Below, one piece after another: positions 32,601 to 44,965 of a stretch of 64,000 nt of DNA. The stretch is from NCBI GenBank assembly GCA_023548195.1, contig JAJHZJ010000082.1, positions 930,001-994,000 on the forward strand. The letters run 5' to 3'. Each line of letters starts with the position of its first letter. Position 1 is the first letter of the stretch. Source of the DNA: Bettongia penicillata ogilbyi. Taxonomy: Eukaryota; Chordata; Mammalia; Diprotodontia; Potoroidae. The translations under genes and the position numbers were made by a program. The notes under the pieces were generated by a model. That model had not been told where the DNA came from. It saw nothing but the letters and a program-made list of their open reading frames with translations, and did not search any database.

Positions 32601-33039
32601 TAACAGTAGATGGTTATTCTGTTGTTGACATCAGACCCCAAATATCTGAGAATCAATGATACATAAGAACATTAAGAATAATCATTATTCTTAGTGACCT
32701 GTAATTAATATTGGGAGAGCTCAAAGACTACAATAAAAGTTTTCGTTTAGCAAAACGTTATTAAAATGGAAAATTAAGGTACATTGTATTTGACTAAGGT
32801 TAAACTTACCTTGGACATCATTTAAGTTTAAATTAAAAATTTTTCTATGCATCACAAGACAAGATAATTTACTATGATTTGCTCAAAATACGATCCTAGT
32901 TCTTTACCAATTAATCTCAAGCTTAATTGCTACTCGATAGGGTGTGTAAAAATCAACTTCCTATGGTTCTGCTCGCCATTCCCATGACTTTGTAAACCAA
33001 AATATTCCTTTCTGGCCATGAAATTCACTTTCATATGTG

Positions 33040-33165
33040 TGTTTTCTCCCTTCATTAGAATAAAAGTCCTTGAGGGCAGGGACAATTTACCTTATATATT
33101 TGTATCTACAGTGTGCAGTTCAAGGTTTGATACATAATAAGTTCTCTATATGTTTTTAATTCCTT
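33040..33165 (+). mobile_element. L2 3' end fragment
   Basis: TTAGAATAAAAGTCCTTGAG, GGCAGGGACAATTTACCTTA and ATACATAATAAGTTCTCTAT are the final L2 block. Confidence 0.7.
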
Positions 33166-33449
33166 CATTTAACATAAGGTTATCTTGAAGTATTGGAAAT
33201 AACTGTCTTAAATAGACCTTTAAATAAATACAGGAAACCCAAATGTGATGAGGTTATTCCCCTTTCTTCAAATGACTTGTCTTACTCTTAAAAGAAAAAA
33301 TTATCTCCTTTCCTTCACATCCAATGAGAAGGCCAGAAATGTGATATCCATTATACTTATACAAAGGAAACATATTGCAAAACATTATGTCTGCATTAGA
33401 TGTGACTGGGGAAAAAAAGCAAGAAAACTTTAAAAAGGAAAAAAAAATA

Positions 33450-34370
33450 TGCTTCAGTCAGCACTTTGGGCCCATCAGTTCTTTCTCTGGAATTGATCAG
33501 TATTTTACATCATGAGTCTTTCAGAGTTGTGGTTCAGTTCTCTATATATCTGAAAAAAAAAACCAACCTTTAATAGAGAAACTTGCTGCAAAATTTGTTC
33601 CTACTTTTTTTTTTTCTAATTTTAGCTGCATTACTTTTGTGCAAAATCTTTTTAATTTTATGTAATGAAAATTATCAATTTTGTCCCCAGTGAATCTCTC
33701 CACCTCTCACTTGGTCATGAACTCTTCCCTTAACCATAGATCTAATCAGTAATTTCTTCCATGCTCCTGTATTTTGCTTATGGTATCATGCTTTATATCT
33801 AAATCATGTATCTATTTTGAGTTTATTTTGGCATATAGTGTGAGATGTTGATCTGTCCCTAGTTTCTACCAGACTACTTTCAAGTAATCCCAGCAGTTTT
33901 TTTAAGTGGCAAGTTTTTGCCCTAATAACTGGATCTTTGGGTTTCTCAAACACTGTGCTTTATAGATTCTTTATACTGAACTTCTAGAGTTCTCTAAGTA
34001 TGCTTATTTCTTCAATATTTTTTTACTGTTTTATTGCTCTAGCCAGAATTTTAGTATAATATTGAATAATCATAACAATGGACATCTTTGCTTCACCCCT
34101 TTTTTTGGTGGAAATGCTTCTAGTTTATAATCATGTTAGATAATGACAGCTCTTGGTTTTAGATACTACTTGTCATTTAAAGAAAAGCTCCATTTACCTT
34201 TATGCTTTCTAGTGTTTTTAACAGAAATGGGTATTGTATTTTGTCAAAAATCTGTGTGTTTTACACTATTCTATAAGGTTTCAGCACTTACATACCAAAT
34301 TCTAGTTTTGTTACTATTTGTAACTATTGTTATGTCACTTAAACTATGGATTTGAGTTCTTTTATTTAAG
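33450..34370 (-). mobile_element. L1 ORF2 and 3' UTR remnant, antisense, internally deleted
   Basis: Reads backwards through L1: a 3' UTR piece (33450-33550), then ORF2 sequence including TGTATCTATTTTGAGTTTAT, TTATTGCTCTAGCCAGAATT, AATATTGAATAATCATAACA, AATGGACATCTTTGCTTCAC and TTTTGTCAAAAATCTGTGTG, equivalent to the region just past the reverse transcriptase core. The stretch between is missing. Strongly decayed. Confidence 0.8.
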
Positions 34371-34385
34371 GGAGCTGAACTAAAT

Positions 34386-34440
34386 CAGGGGTCCTTAGTA
34401 TTTTTTGGCAGGAGATTTACATCATTTTCCTAAAGTGAAA
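34386..34440 (+). mobile_element. hAT-type terminal fragment
   Basis: CAGGGGTCCTTAGTATTTTT followed by TGGCAGGAGATTTACATC resembles the CAGGGGTCCTTA end of a hAT family. Single end only. Confidence 0.35.
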
Positions 34441-35114
34441 ATAACTGAGGAATTGGAGGAGAGGGAAATGAGAATGGCAGTGGTGTATAAACCTGTTTCC
34501 ATACATGTAAAGAACAGCAATTAAAATGAGCAGCAGTTTCTGACAAGGAAGGGAAAGAAATTAGAAGCTGTCAGCACTACCTCCTTCCATGCTGGAAATA
34601 CCCAGAAATCAGTCAGATGGATTGTGGTTGGCAATTGCTGGGAGGCATTTCCGGATTTACTTTGCATGCAATAGGGAGAAGACCATGTTGCTGTTGACAC
34701 AACTCCTCCCAGCATTTCTGGGATATTTTTAGCAAGTAGGGCTCCATACTGGTGGTTGCTAGCCCACAATGACTTGGTCTGATTTGGTCATCATCATCTG
34801 GTTGGAGATTGGATTAAATTTTCTATTAAGGTCCTTTTCAACCAATAAAATGTTATGAGTTAATGAACATATACTTAAGATTGGCCTTTCTGCGAGGTTT
34901 CTGACCACTTCTCAGCCATTTGTCCTTGATCCAATCATTCCCTATGTTCCAGATGTGGGAATTTCTCATTAGACAAATGCTCAGATAAGCACCAGAAGCA
35001 TTAATTCATTTCAGTCCTCTTTATCTTTTAGATGACAATAAATTTTAGGGCCTTTTATACTATTTTGAAATCAATACTATTCCTTCACCTCCATAAACAG
35101 TGAAGCTAAAGATC

Positions 35115-35285
35115 CAGAAGGTGTTGTTAACAGGATCTAAAATTAGAAGAGACATTATATTATCTAACACCCTTATTTTACAAGTGAAATCTGGAGAACA
35201 GGGAATGATGTGCCCAGCCCACCTAGAAAGAAAGTAACAGCACTCAGATTTAGTCCCAAATCTTCTGACTTCAAGTCTACTGTTA
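35115..35285 (-). mobile_element. MIR-like SINE fragment
   Basis: CTAACACCCTTATTTTACAA, a degraded GTGCCCAGCCCACC block and CTTCTGACTTCAAGTCTACT match the usual reversed MIR-type layout (cut-off, 'fluid' core, then sorted-deficit block). Confidence 0.5.
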
Positions 35286-35334
35286 CTTCCTCCCCACATA
35301 GTACATATCCTACCCTTTGCTTAAAACTGCCTCC

Positions 35335-36445
35335 AAGCACTTCAACAAATATTTCTTGTTTCTACAATATGCAAAACACAACACTAGGGGCTGAAATTAC
35401 AAAAATAAAATAGTCACTGCCTTCAAAGAATATATATTTTACTGGAGGGGGGAATATTGCATAGAGATAAGTAAATAGAAAGTATTTGAGGAGAGGGAGA
35501 GAGTTAAAACTTGAATGAAATCAGAAAAAGGCTTAGGATGTGGCAACGCAGTGAAAAAGGGTAAAGATGAAGTATTATTTGAGCCTACAGATAATAGGAA
35601 CCACCAGATTTTACTGAGTAGGGAATGTGACATGCTTAGAACTATAGTTTAGGAAGATTGGTTTGGTGGCTGTGTAGATGGATTGGAGTGGAGAGAGATT
35701 TGAGGCAGGCAGATCAGTTAGGAGGCTATTGTAACAGTCTAGGTGGGAGGTAATAAATCTGCACTATGATGGTAGCTGTGTCAATAGACAAATAGGGACA
35801 GATGCCAGATACAGCTGAGGTAAAAATTACAAGATCTGACAACTAATCAAATATATGGTATAAGGGGAAAAAGAGAATACCAATCCTGAGAACCTGAATG
35901 ATGGAAAGTATGCTGGGATCCTCAAGAAAAACAGTAAAGGTCAGAAAACGGATAGATCTGAGGGAAAAGATAATGTTTTTTGTTTTGGACATGTTAAGTT
36001 TGAAATGTCTGAGATGTCCAATTAGGAATGTCCAATTAGCAGTCCATTATGTGAGACTGGAGCTCAGGAGAAACTAGGGTTAACTTTTTAGATCAGTCAT
36101 CTGCACAGAAATGATAATTAAGTTCAAGAGAGCTGATGAAGTTCTTAAGTGAGAAAGTACAGAAAAAGAAGAGCCCAGAAGAGAGACTTGAAGTACACAC
36201 CTACAATCAAGGATACAGATGATAATCTAACAAGAGACTGAGAAGTGATCATACAGGCAGGAAGAGGACCAAAAGTGAGCAGTGCTGGGACAACATTGTT
36301 GGAGAGGGTGGTGAAGTGTGAAACACCGCTGAAAGGTGAGCAGAAAAAAAACCAGATGACAATTAAGAAACCATTAGTAACTCTGATTTCAATTTGAGTG
36401 AGGAATCAAATCTAAGGAAGAAGGTGAGAATCTAGGAGACTGGAA
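35335..36445 (-). mobile_element. Long L2 LINE reaching into the RT region, antisense
   Basis: Read backwards it covers the L2 3' end (TTCAACAAATATTTCTTGTT, near 35340), the post-RT block (GGCAGGCAGATCAGTTAGGA; AGGCTATTGTAACAGTCTAG) and into the end of the reverse transcriptase (TTTTGTTTTGGACATGTTAA; GATGAAGTTCTTAAGTGAGA; CATTAGTAACTCTG). About 1.1 kb. Frames are broken throughout. Confidence 0.85.
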
Positions 36446-36564
36446 GGATGATGGTTCCCTCCAGAGAAATGAGAAATCTAGAAGAAGTTTAGGGAAAAGA
36501 TAATGTGTTGTAACCTCTCCATGACTGTTTATTACGTGTTTACCCTTTCCCACCAAAAACTTGT

Positions 36565-36662
36565 GTGCATGTGAGTGTGTGCATGTGTGTATGTACTTGT
36601 GCATGCATGTGAGTGTGTGCACGCGCATACATGTGCGTGTGTATGTGTATGTGTGTGTGTGC
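36565..36662. repeat. Imperfect (GT)n/(GTGC)n microsatellite
   Basis: GTGTGTGCATGTGTGTATGT-type units for about 100 bases, with some CpGs. Confidence 0.9.
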
Positions 36663-37121
36663 AAATTACTCACTGACCACTTCCCCAGAGAGTAGAATCT
36701 AACCCCATTGGTGGAAGACATAGGAGAAATTTGCCCGCACAGTCACTAAAATGCCTGTGTAAGGCTAAATTATATGCTCAGCTTAGCGGAAGAGACTAAA
36801 CAGGAGAGGGTTAAAGGAGTGGTGGTGAGATAGTTGCACTGAAGATCTACCTACAACTGGCTGTGGAGTGGAGTGTGGTGTGTGACCCACCTCTCTCTAC
36901 CTTTTTCATTCCCCTTTTGGGGCTAAGCTATGGCCCTCCCTTTGGATACCAATGCTGTAAATGCTAAGTTATTTCTATGACAGTCATTAAGTCTTCTATT
37001 TATAATCTAATTTATTTCTCTCTACATTTAATTTCTATAAATTATTTACCATTCTATTTCTAAAAAACACCTAGAATATTATCAACACAAAAATCAATCC
37101 TCTTATTTTACTCCAGTTTTT

Positions 37122-37156
<35 letters not shown>
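37122..37156. repeat. (CA)n microsatellite
   Basis: Pure CA tract of about 17 units. Confidence 0.95.
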
Positions 37157-37159
<3 letters not shown>

Positions 37160-37229
37160 ACTTCAAAACTTTTATCAAATTTGAATTTTTTAGGAAAATG
37201 AAGCTAAGATTTCAGAAAATGTCAGGTTA

Positions 37230-37380
37230 GCAGTTAGTTATCTTAGATACTTCTAATTCAAATCCTTATCTTCCAATGAGAAAGCTGAGGTAAAATGACT
37301 CTACAGCTAGTTAGGGTCTGACAAATCCAGGGTCTCAGTTCAGTGTTCTACCTACTTTCCCATGACATCTTATTCAACTT
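37230..37380 (-). mobile_element. MIR-like SINE fragment
   Basis: TCTTCCAATGAGAAAGCTGA, GACTCTACAGCTAGTTAGGG and TCAGTGTTCTACCTACTTTC match the reversed MIR layout, strongly decayed. Confidence 0.5.
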
Positions 37381-37544
37381 TTTTTTAATCCACATGGTGT
37401 GCGTTATCACTGATAACAGAAAAATTTTCATAGCAAGATTCTCAGGGAGAAGAGAAGCAGTAAGATAGCAAGAAAGACATGTAGAACACTGTGTATGATC
37501 ACACATAAAAGGATGCCACAGTATACTGATAACAAATATTTGAA

Positions 37545-37700
37545 AATCGGGACACTTAAGTTTCCAATCCAGATTCCACTTTTATAGCCTTGTGTGATTT
37601 AGTCAATGTGAAAACTTAAGCTTCCTCTTCTGAAAAATGAGGGAGTTTGTTTAGAATATACCTAAAACCCCTTCCAACTCTAAAATTCTGAAATGATTTT
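37545..37700 (+). mobile_element. MIR SINE
   Basis: TAGCCTTGTGTGATTTAGTC, TCTTCTGAAAAATGAGGGAG and CCCCTTCCAACTCTAAAATT in MIR order. Confidence 0.75.
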
Positions 37701-37884
37701 TTAATGGAGTTCCAATGTCATATTCTCAGAAGGACATGCTTATGGGCTATGTATCTGGCACTCTTTGAAAACAATCTTTAGCCCACTGAGTTGGAAACAG
37801 ACACATCAAAAGAGCCACTGTCTACTATTTGGGCTGTTATTGACTCCTGTCAGCTTTCTGTACATATTTGTTATTAAACCTGAG

Positions 37885-38065
37885 ATAAAGTGTGGGGTAG
37901 TGGTCAGGAAGTCAGGCAGTTTCCTGAACCGTAAGGTGGGGATAATATCAGCACCCACCTCCCAGAGCTGTTGTGAGAACCAAATGTGATAATATTTGTA
38001 AATTACTTAGAACAGTGCCTGGCACATAGTAGGTGCTATAGAAAAACTTGTTACCTTTCCCTTCC
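37885..38065 (+). mobile_element. MIR/THER1 SINE
   Basis: AAGGTGGGGATAATATCAGC, CAGAGCTGTTGTGAGAACCA and AGTGCCTGGCACATAGTAGG give the core and 3' end. Confidence 0.8.
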
Positions 38066-38374
38066 CCCTCTTATAACACACTAGTTGTATGACCCCAGGC
38101 AACTAAATTAATGCCTCAGGCAAATAAGACTGAGTCAAAGAGATGGCACTGATTTACACCAGTAAAAGGAATTCCCTATACTAATAAAATGAAAGGTTCA
38201 GTTCTTGTTCCTGTCCCTAAATAGTTATTTAATGTTCAGATGTCTATCCCTGAGACAGCACTCAGAGAAGTCTTCCCTGGCTGGAGATTTTCGGAACACT
38301 TCCAGGCTACTTGACTGCTCACAAGCCTTGGAGGAGGTGAAAATCACCAACCCTATCTCTTGTAACCCTTTGGC

Positions 38375-38640
38375 GAGATGCAGGACCATCAGACTTTACT
38401 ATCTTGCTTTAATTCGACACCCTGCGCTGTCATCTAACCTACCAAAATGGCCTAAGGACCTCTCGCCTTGCCACATATCTGCCTTGCCACTTACTTTTTT
38501 TCTGTGTGTATTGTTTCCCCCAATTAGAATGTGAGTCTGAAACGAAGACTATCTTCTCTTTTCTCTTTTTATTCCCAGCATTTAAAATAGTGTTTGGTGC
38601 AGAGTAAGTACTTAATAAATGCTTATAAATTTATCCATTC
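38375..38640 (+). mobile_element. L2 LINE, 3' end
   Basis: CCCCCAATTAGAATGTGAGT, CTTTTTATTCCCAGCATTTA and AGTAAGTACTTAATAAATGC close the L2. The part before 38480 is less certain. Confidence 0.75.
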
Positions 38641-38659
38641 TTTCATACTGGGTATGGGT

Positions 38660-39120
38660 ATTCAGTCCTGGGTATCACATTTTTGGAAAAATGCATTAAG
38701 GGAGGGATTGTGAGAGGATTCCAAACCATGTCATCTAATCACCAGTTGAAGGACTGGTGATCTTCAGTCTGGAGAAAGAAAGACTTCTGGGCAATAGTGG
38801 GAGAAGGCTGAGTATCTTCAAGTATTTGAAAACTATCACATGGGAAAAAATTTAGACTTGTTCTGCTTGGACTCAGGGGACAGAATAGATAGAAGCTGCA
38901 TGTAGAGAGGTAAATTTGTTTTTTAACAAGAGGAAAAAACCCTAGAATGGCTATCTAGAAGAGGCTACCTTAGTAGGCAGCGAATAAAAACTTCATCTAT
39001 GCAAGTCGGTGACAGTCAGACAAGTAACTGTTAGGAATGCTAACGAGGATATTTCTTTTTCAGGCATATACAGAGTAGGCAAGACGACCTTGAAAGTCTC
39101 TCCTAATTCTCAATTTCTGG
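38660..39120 (+). mobile_element. CR1/L3 LINE, 3' end
   Basis: GGTGATCTTCAGTCTGGAGA, CTGAGTATCTTCAAGTATTT, GACTTGTTCTGCTTGGACTC, CAAGAGGAAAAAACCC and a final TTGAAAGTCTCTCCTAATTC follow the L3/CR1 order seen at 6530-6920. Confidence 0.75.
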
Positions 39121-39129
39121 AAATTTCTA

Positions 39130-41265
39130 CACAGAACCAGTGTAGTAGACACTAGGAATCCATCACCTGGTTCATATCCTCATCATTAAAGATGAAATAA
39201 TAAATATTCTCAAACTACTGAAAACAATAAAAATTACATACAGTATGGCACAGCTATAAAATTATTACAAGTGGTAAAATCAAGCTCCTTCTCACCCATT
39301 ACTACTCCTTGGATATCAGTGATTTAAATAACTGTCTGCTTGTATTAGATCTCTGCCCTTTTGAAACGTTATATCTATATGTGCATATTATATAACATAA
39401 AGTCTAGATTTTAACATCAACACGATGAAATCCATCATCTTTCCAAAAGGACATGGACATCCGGACATCATGGACTTATCCAACTCCTTTTTCCTAATGC
39501 ATTAATATACTTGATAAAGGGTGTTTCATTACCGAGCAGAGTATTATGGGCAAATCCTAAACCCCAGGTTGGACTCTTAGGCCAAAAAAAAACACAACAA
39601 CAAACAAACCATACTGAATTATTAATTATCTTGTAAAAGCTAATACTGACTACTCATTTAGAATCTATAGGAAAACAGACATGTCAGCATGACAGATCAC
39701 TATGAAAAGATTTCAACTTAATACATATTTTTATAAATAGAGTACTAGCTACTTGATACCAAATAGGTCAGAAGAAATGAAAAAGGTCTGTTAGCTGTAT
39801 GTACTCCATGATATATGCTCCAAGTCATGAGGTTAGGATAGTTTATATAACAAGTTTATATAAAAATGTTAAGTAGGTACTTGTTAATCTGACAAATCAT
39901 TTGGCCACTTGGTTTGAAGATAAAAGGATATTGGCTTCTGAATACTGTCTTAGATTTATTCAACACCTTTTTCCTTAACATATCAGTAGACCTAAAGAGT
40001 ACATGGACAGAAAAAGCAAATATTCTCTCCTCCACTTGGGAAGTGGCACAACAAAACGAAAAAATAATGACTTGCTTAAAGTCTTAGAGGAAAATTTTGC
40101 ATATCTGGAAGTACTATCTTTTATTAACTTTTTCCAAAAACTTTTACATGTTATAAAAGGTAAAATTAAAATGGATAAACATCTAAGGGGTAAAAATAAC
40201 TATTAACATTAAAACATATGAATATTTTCTAAGGAAGTATGTTTTCTTCCATCTAAATTATAGAATGATCTAGAGTCGTCTTCAATTGTTCCTAACATGA
40301 ATCATTTGGAAAAACAAATATGAACTGAACTTTTAAAAATACAGTCTTGTAAAATAATGAGTAAAACAACTGACCACAGAGATGTAATCCCTAAGGTCTG
40401 CTGCAGTTTCCAAAAACATATGAACACAGTGCCCTTCTGCCTCCTTTCCTTCTAAATATGGTGGGTGTTGCTTACACCTCCCTCAACTTTCATTTATCTA
40501 GAACACTGATCCTCTGGAAATATGAAGAAAAAAAAACACAAGGATTTTTTTTAAAAGAGAAAGTTGGTGGACACGAGTGGATTGATTACTCAAATGTGCC
40601 TCCCAGACATTTAGTTTCTCTTATTGAGTCCCCTGGTATTAGTGAAATCTTTAAAACTGAGATCCAAGAAACGATCCAGAACTTGACAGTTTATGACAAA
40701 CGAGACGTTTTAAAAAGTGATTCAGTAAGGATTATGACTTTTAAAAAGAGATTCATTGCTCTCAGTTTCTGGAGATATCTTAAATCTTTACTTCTTCACT
40801 GTTTCATGAGGGCAAAAAGCTATTCTTTACTAGGAAGCAATAAACCTTTGCATATTTTTTAAACAAATTCATTTTGTCATTTGTTTAGCACTAAACTTTA
40901 AAAGTTTAGAAGACCTCTTTTTAACCAAAAAACTTTATTTGTTAAATTTTCTTGATAAACATTTGTACTTAACCTTTATCCTAATTAAATGTCCTATAAG
41001 CTCTCAAAGAAAACTGTGCCAAAGTGAGTAATTAGAGAAGAAATATGTGGTATTTGTTTCTCTAAATGCTTGATACAAGGATTGTTTGACCAATCTAACA
41101 TTCTACCTCTTATTCTACTGGCAATGCAAGTGCTAGTTGGGGGGAATCATAAAATATCAATACCAAGTAAAGTCCAACAGTAAGAGTGAAATCATTTTAG
41201 AAAATGCAACACTCTGACCTAAGAGTACAGGGAATCAGTCTCGTACTGTGGGTGCTATCTGTTCA
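39130..41265. other. Non-repetitive intron sequence
   Basis: AT-rich and without a repeat family I recognise. A 134-codon open frame at 40458-40862 (plus) has no motif, no start context and a composition like its surroundings, so I do not call it a gene. Confidence 0.45.
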
Positions 41266-41269
41266 GTTT

Positions 41270-41510
41270 GGAATGTTGTTATTCAGTTGCTCTTCATTCA
41301 TGTCTGACTCTTCATGGCCCCATTTGAGGTTTTCTCGGCAAAGATACGTTTTGCCATTTCCTTCTCCAGCTCACTTTACAGGCAAGGAAGCTGAGGCAAA
41401 CAGGTTAAGTGACTTGTGCAGGGTCACCCAGCCAGTAAGTATCTGGGGCCAGATTTGAACTCAGGAAGAGAAGTCTTTTTGATTTCAGGCCTGGCACTCT
41501 AAATGTTCAA
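41270..41510 (-). mobile_element. MAR1-like SINE, antisense
   Basis: Reversed: CATGTCTGACTCTTCATGGC (tail), TTTGCCATTTCCTTCTCCAG, GAAGCTGAGGCAAACAGGTT, GTCACCCAGCCAGTAAGTAT and CAGATTTGAACTCAGGAAGA. Tail and core are well kept; the head is incomplete. Confidence 0.9.
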
Positions 41511-41789
41511 CTAAACAAGTAATTACCGAGTAACTCCTATATACTGAACATTGCAAAGAAAGAGAAGAAGCAAAAGGGATAGTCTTTGTCTCCAAGAAGT
41601 TTTTTATTTGGGTGAATTGAAATATAATTAAAACAAGTAAAACAATGCAATACATGATTTAAGTGTCACATGTCCACTTAAAACTTCTGTTTCAGGTTTT
41701 TTAGGTTTTTTAGACAATGAATTTAGTTTTCACAGTTCTATCCCAAAAAATACAGTTGTAAGAGTCAAATATGAAATTGTAGGTAGCTA

Positions 41790-43036
41790 TCTACATTAAG
41801 GGATCGAAGGGCGTGGAATAGGATATTCCAGAAGGCAAAGGAACTAGGACTCAAACCAAGAATCACCTACCCAGCTAAACTGAGTATAATACTTCAGGGA
41901 AAAATATGGTCTTTCAATGAAACAGAGGACTTTCAAGCATTCTTGATGAAAAGACCAGAGCTGAAAAGAAAATTTGACTTTCAAACACAAGAATGAGAAG
42001 AAGCATGAAAAAGTAAACAGCAAAGAGAAGTCTTAAGGGACTTACCAGAAGTGAACTGTTTACATTCCCACATGGAAAGACAGTATTTGTAACTCTTAAA
42101 ACTTTTCAGTATCTGGGTAATTGGTGGGTCCATACACACACATGTACACGCATGCACGCACACACACATACACACATGCACACACATACAGAGACGGAGA
42201 GCACAGATTGAACTGAATAGGATGGGACCATATCCTAAAAGAAATTAGGGGTAAATGGTGAGAGAGAAATGTAGTGGGAGGAAAGAGGGTGAAATGGAAG
42301 GGGGTAACTATATGTCATTTAAGAGGCAAGTAGGAGACTTTTTAGTGGAGGGAAAAAGAGGATAGCGGAGAAAAAAAAACAAAAAACAAGAAGTTTACCC
42401 TCATCACATTTGACTAAAGGAAGGAATAAAATGCACACTCATTTTGGTATGAAAACCTATCTTACAGTATAAGAAAGTGGGGGAGAAGGAGATATTGCAA
42501 GGGGGGGGATGATGGAAGGGAGGGCAAAGGGAGGAGGGAGCAATTTGAAGTCAACACTTGGGGAGGGACAGGATCAAAAGACAGAAGAGAAACAATGAGG
42601 GGCAGATTAGGAGGGATGGTAATCCAGTTAGTCTTATACAACACGACTATCAGGGAGGTCATTTGCAAAACTACACAGATATGGCCTATATTGAATTGCC
42701 TGCCATCCCAAAAGGAATGGGTGGGGAGGGAGGGATGGGGAGAATTTGGAACTCAAAGTTTTAGGAACAACTGTTTAGTATTGTTGTTGCAACTAGGAAA
42801 GAAGACATACAGTTAATGAGGAATAGAAAGTCATCTGGCCCTACAGGAGAAAAGAGAAGATGGAGACAAGAGAAGGGAGGGATGACAGAAGAGAGGGCAG
42901 ATTGGAGATAGGGAAAATTAGATTGCTTGGGGTATTGGGGTGGGGGGAGGGGATAAAAGGGGAGAAAATTTGGAACCCAAAAATTTGTGAAAATGAATGT
43001 AAAAAATTAAATAAATAAATAAAATTTAAAAAAAAA
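41790..43036 (+). mobile_element. HAL1-D: 5'-truncated HAL1
   Basis: 1.25 kb flanked by an exact 17-bp target-site duplication, GAAATTGTAGGTAGCTA (41773-41789 and 43037-43053). It starts within the C-terminal part of ORF1 (TCTACATTAAGGGATCGAAG) and runs through the CA-rich and purine-rich 3' UTR to an A-rich tail. The exact duplication, intact tail and close match to HAL1-B mark it as one of the younger insertions. Confidence 0.93.
41792..41996 (+). pseudogene. HAL1-D ORF1 C-terminal remnant
   Basis: The last 65-70 codons of ORF1, with SKELGLKPRITYPAKLS-like sequence (here AKELGL) and MKRPELKRK; no start. Confidence 0.8.
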
Positions 43037-43566
43037 GAAATTGTAGGTAGCTAAATACTTCATTACTACAAACCAACTTAATTTAAAAAGGAATTTCAGC
43101 CATTAGATTTTCACTGGCACGGATAGCTTTGATGGTCTTGAACATCATTCTGACCCTAAGACCTGAAAATTCAAACTATTAATTCTATATGATAATGATA
43201 CCTGTTAGAAAATATATATAATGGTAGGATTTTTTAACAACTAAAATCAACAAAAACGCCTATGCTTGTAATAATGTATTTTAGGAATGTGACAGTGGTT
43301 ATAACAAGTCCACTGAAAGAGATGTCTACCAGACTCAGAGATCCTCTTTCTGAGTCTTCATTACATATTATAATACTATTTTTGTACATGAATGATCACT
43401 TTGGTTTAAAACTCTAAATTTTGTAGTTATATCAAAGGAATGCTCATTCTAATAAATTAATACATTCTGTTCTTGAATGATTACATAATATTCAATGGGT
43501 ACAAAGTACGCACTTGCAGGTATTTTCAAAATCAACTTTACAGAAATAACCAAGAATCAAACTGAA

Positions 43567-43712
43567 GATTAAATAAGCTGTGTGATACGCTCAGCAGTGG
43601 TGACAACAAGAACAGCATCTACAATGGCGAGGCCTTGGCAAACCACAGTGTAGACTGGGAGCAAAACTTCCATGGGAATCTGAAGCAAACGGATACGAAT
43701 GTTCTCGTCATG
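43567..43712 (-). other. Short coding-like segment, unidentified
   Basis: On the minus strand a frame of about 46 codons reads ENIRIRLLQIPMEVLLPVYT and on to TTAERITQLI before a stop (43567-43569). It is CpG-containing and protein-like compared with its AT-rich surroundings, but I cannot match it to a family and an upstream stop lies close by. No splice sites are obvious. Confidence 0.2.
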
Positions 43713-44089
43713 TCATGACAGAAATTCCTTTGTGAACATTTATGAGAATCTACATTAAATGAATGCCAAGCACATACCCAAGCTGTGATGGATGGCCTCT
43801 TCCATCTACATCATATGGGAAATGCACATTGATTGAGGTTGGTTATGAACCTACATCATTACAAGGTACATAGAGATCAAGTGTTAAAAGAGTGTGCCCT
43901 GATTTAAATATTATACATTGCTATTTTAAGTATCAACGATAACAGTTAAGACTGAAAGCCATTCTTCTGCAAGTTAAGTGTAAATAACATAAAAGTGAAT
44001 GTTAATAACTAGAACATTAAATCTATGAAGAAAACACAGCCCAAAGTAGCACAGTGCAATACATTTTTAGTAACATGTCTCTTTTTCTG

Positions 44090-44225
44090 GGTGAATTGAC
44101 CATCAGTAAGTCACTTCAATTCTCTCATCTTACTCTCATCATTTTAAAAATGGGTACAATAATATGTACGCTACCTTACCTCTCAGTGTTGTTTGAAGAA
44201 AGTCCCTTGCAAACTTTCCCTTCTG
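44090..44225 (+). mobile_element. MIR 3' fragment
   Basis: GTAAGTCACTTCAATTCTCT, AAAAATGGGTACAATAATAT and CTCTCAGTGTTGTTTGAAGA in MIR order. Confidence 0.6.
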
Positions 44226-44314
44226 TAGCAAGAGGAGGTCAGCACAATGTCTGTGGAAGGGTTCATGACACATCAGGCTTGCAGTTTCGGTGTCTCCCTC
44301 ACCTCAACTAGCCA

Positions 44315-44965
44315 ATCTGTTCAAGCCTGCTGTTTTCACCTTCACAACATCTCTTGTGTAAGACCCCTTCTTCCCACTAACACAGGCCCCATGCCAGTCT
44401 CCCTGTCTCAACCCTTTCTCCCCGCCCCTACTCCATCCTCCACTCAGCTGCCAAAGAGCAGATCTGATCGTGTCAATCTCCCTCTCAACAGATTCCAAGG
44501 CTTCCTACTGTCTCCAGAATAAAATATCCAATGCCTGCTTGGCATTTAAATCCCTTTGTGATCTGGTGCCTTCCTACCTGTCCGGCCTTGTTGCACTTTT
44601 ACTTCCCTTCATGAACCCTGGTCACAGTGGCCTGCCTCCTTGCTGTTTCTTGCGCACATATTTCTTCTCTTGGCTCAGTGCCTCTCTCACCTCTACCTTC
44701 TGCCCTCCCTGGTTTCCTTCAAGATTCGGCTCAAAAACTTCACAGTCAGTGGCTGCCGCTGATTCTTAATGCTTGTGCCTTGCTTCTGAGGATGCCTTTC
44801 CTTGTATATACCTTGCATGAATATAATTATTTGCATGTCACTACCTTAGAATAGGAGCTCCTTGAAGGTAAGCACCTAGTATTTGCCTTTCACTGCATTT
44901 CTAGCACTTAGCATAATGCTGGGCACAGAGTAAACTATTTAATAAATGTTTCTTGACTGACAAAA
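44315..44965 (+). mobile_element. L2 LINE, 3' end, well preserved
   Basis: About 650 bp of sense L2 from after the RT: CCACTCAGCTGCCAAAGAGC, AGATTCCAAGGCTTCCTACT, TCCCTTTGTGATCTGGTGCC, CCTTGAAGGTAAGCACCTAG, CTTAGCATAATGCTGGGCAC and TTTAATAAATGTTTCTTGAC at the end. Confidence 0.9.

Noticed and set aside
36389..36721. 110-codon minus-strand frame rich in HTYT/HTH repeats
   Set aside because: It is the translation of the GT/GTGC microsatellite at 36565-36662.
40458..40862. 134-codon open frame in non-repetitive intron
   Set aside because: No recognisable motif, composition like the flanks, no splice or start support. The length is possible by chance in 64 kb.
44054..44854. Several overlapping open frames of 75-99 codons
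   Set aside because: They fall in the L2 3' end, which is C-rich and stop-poor; none matches L2 ORF2.
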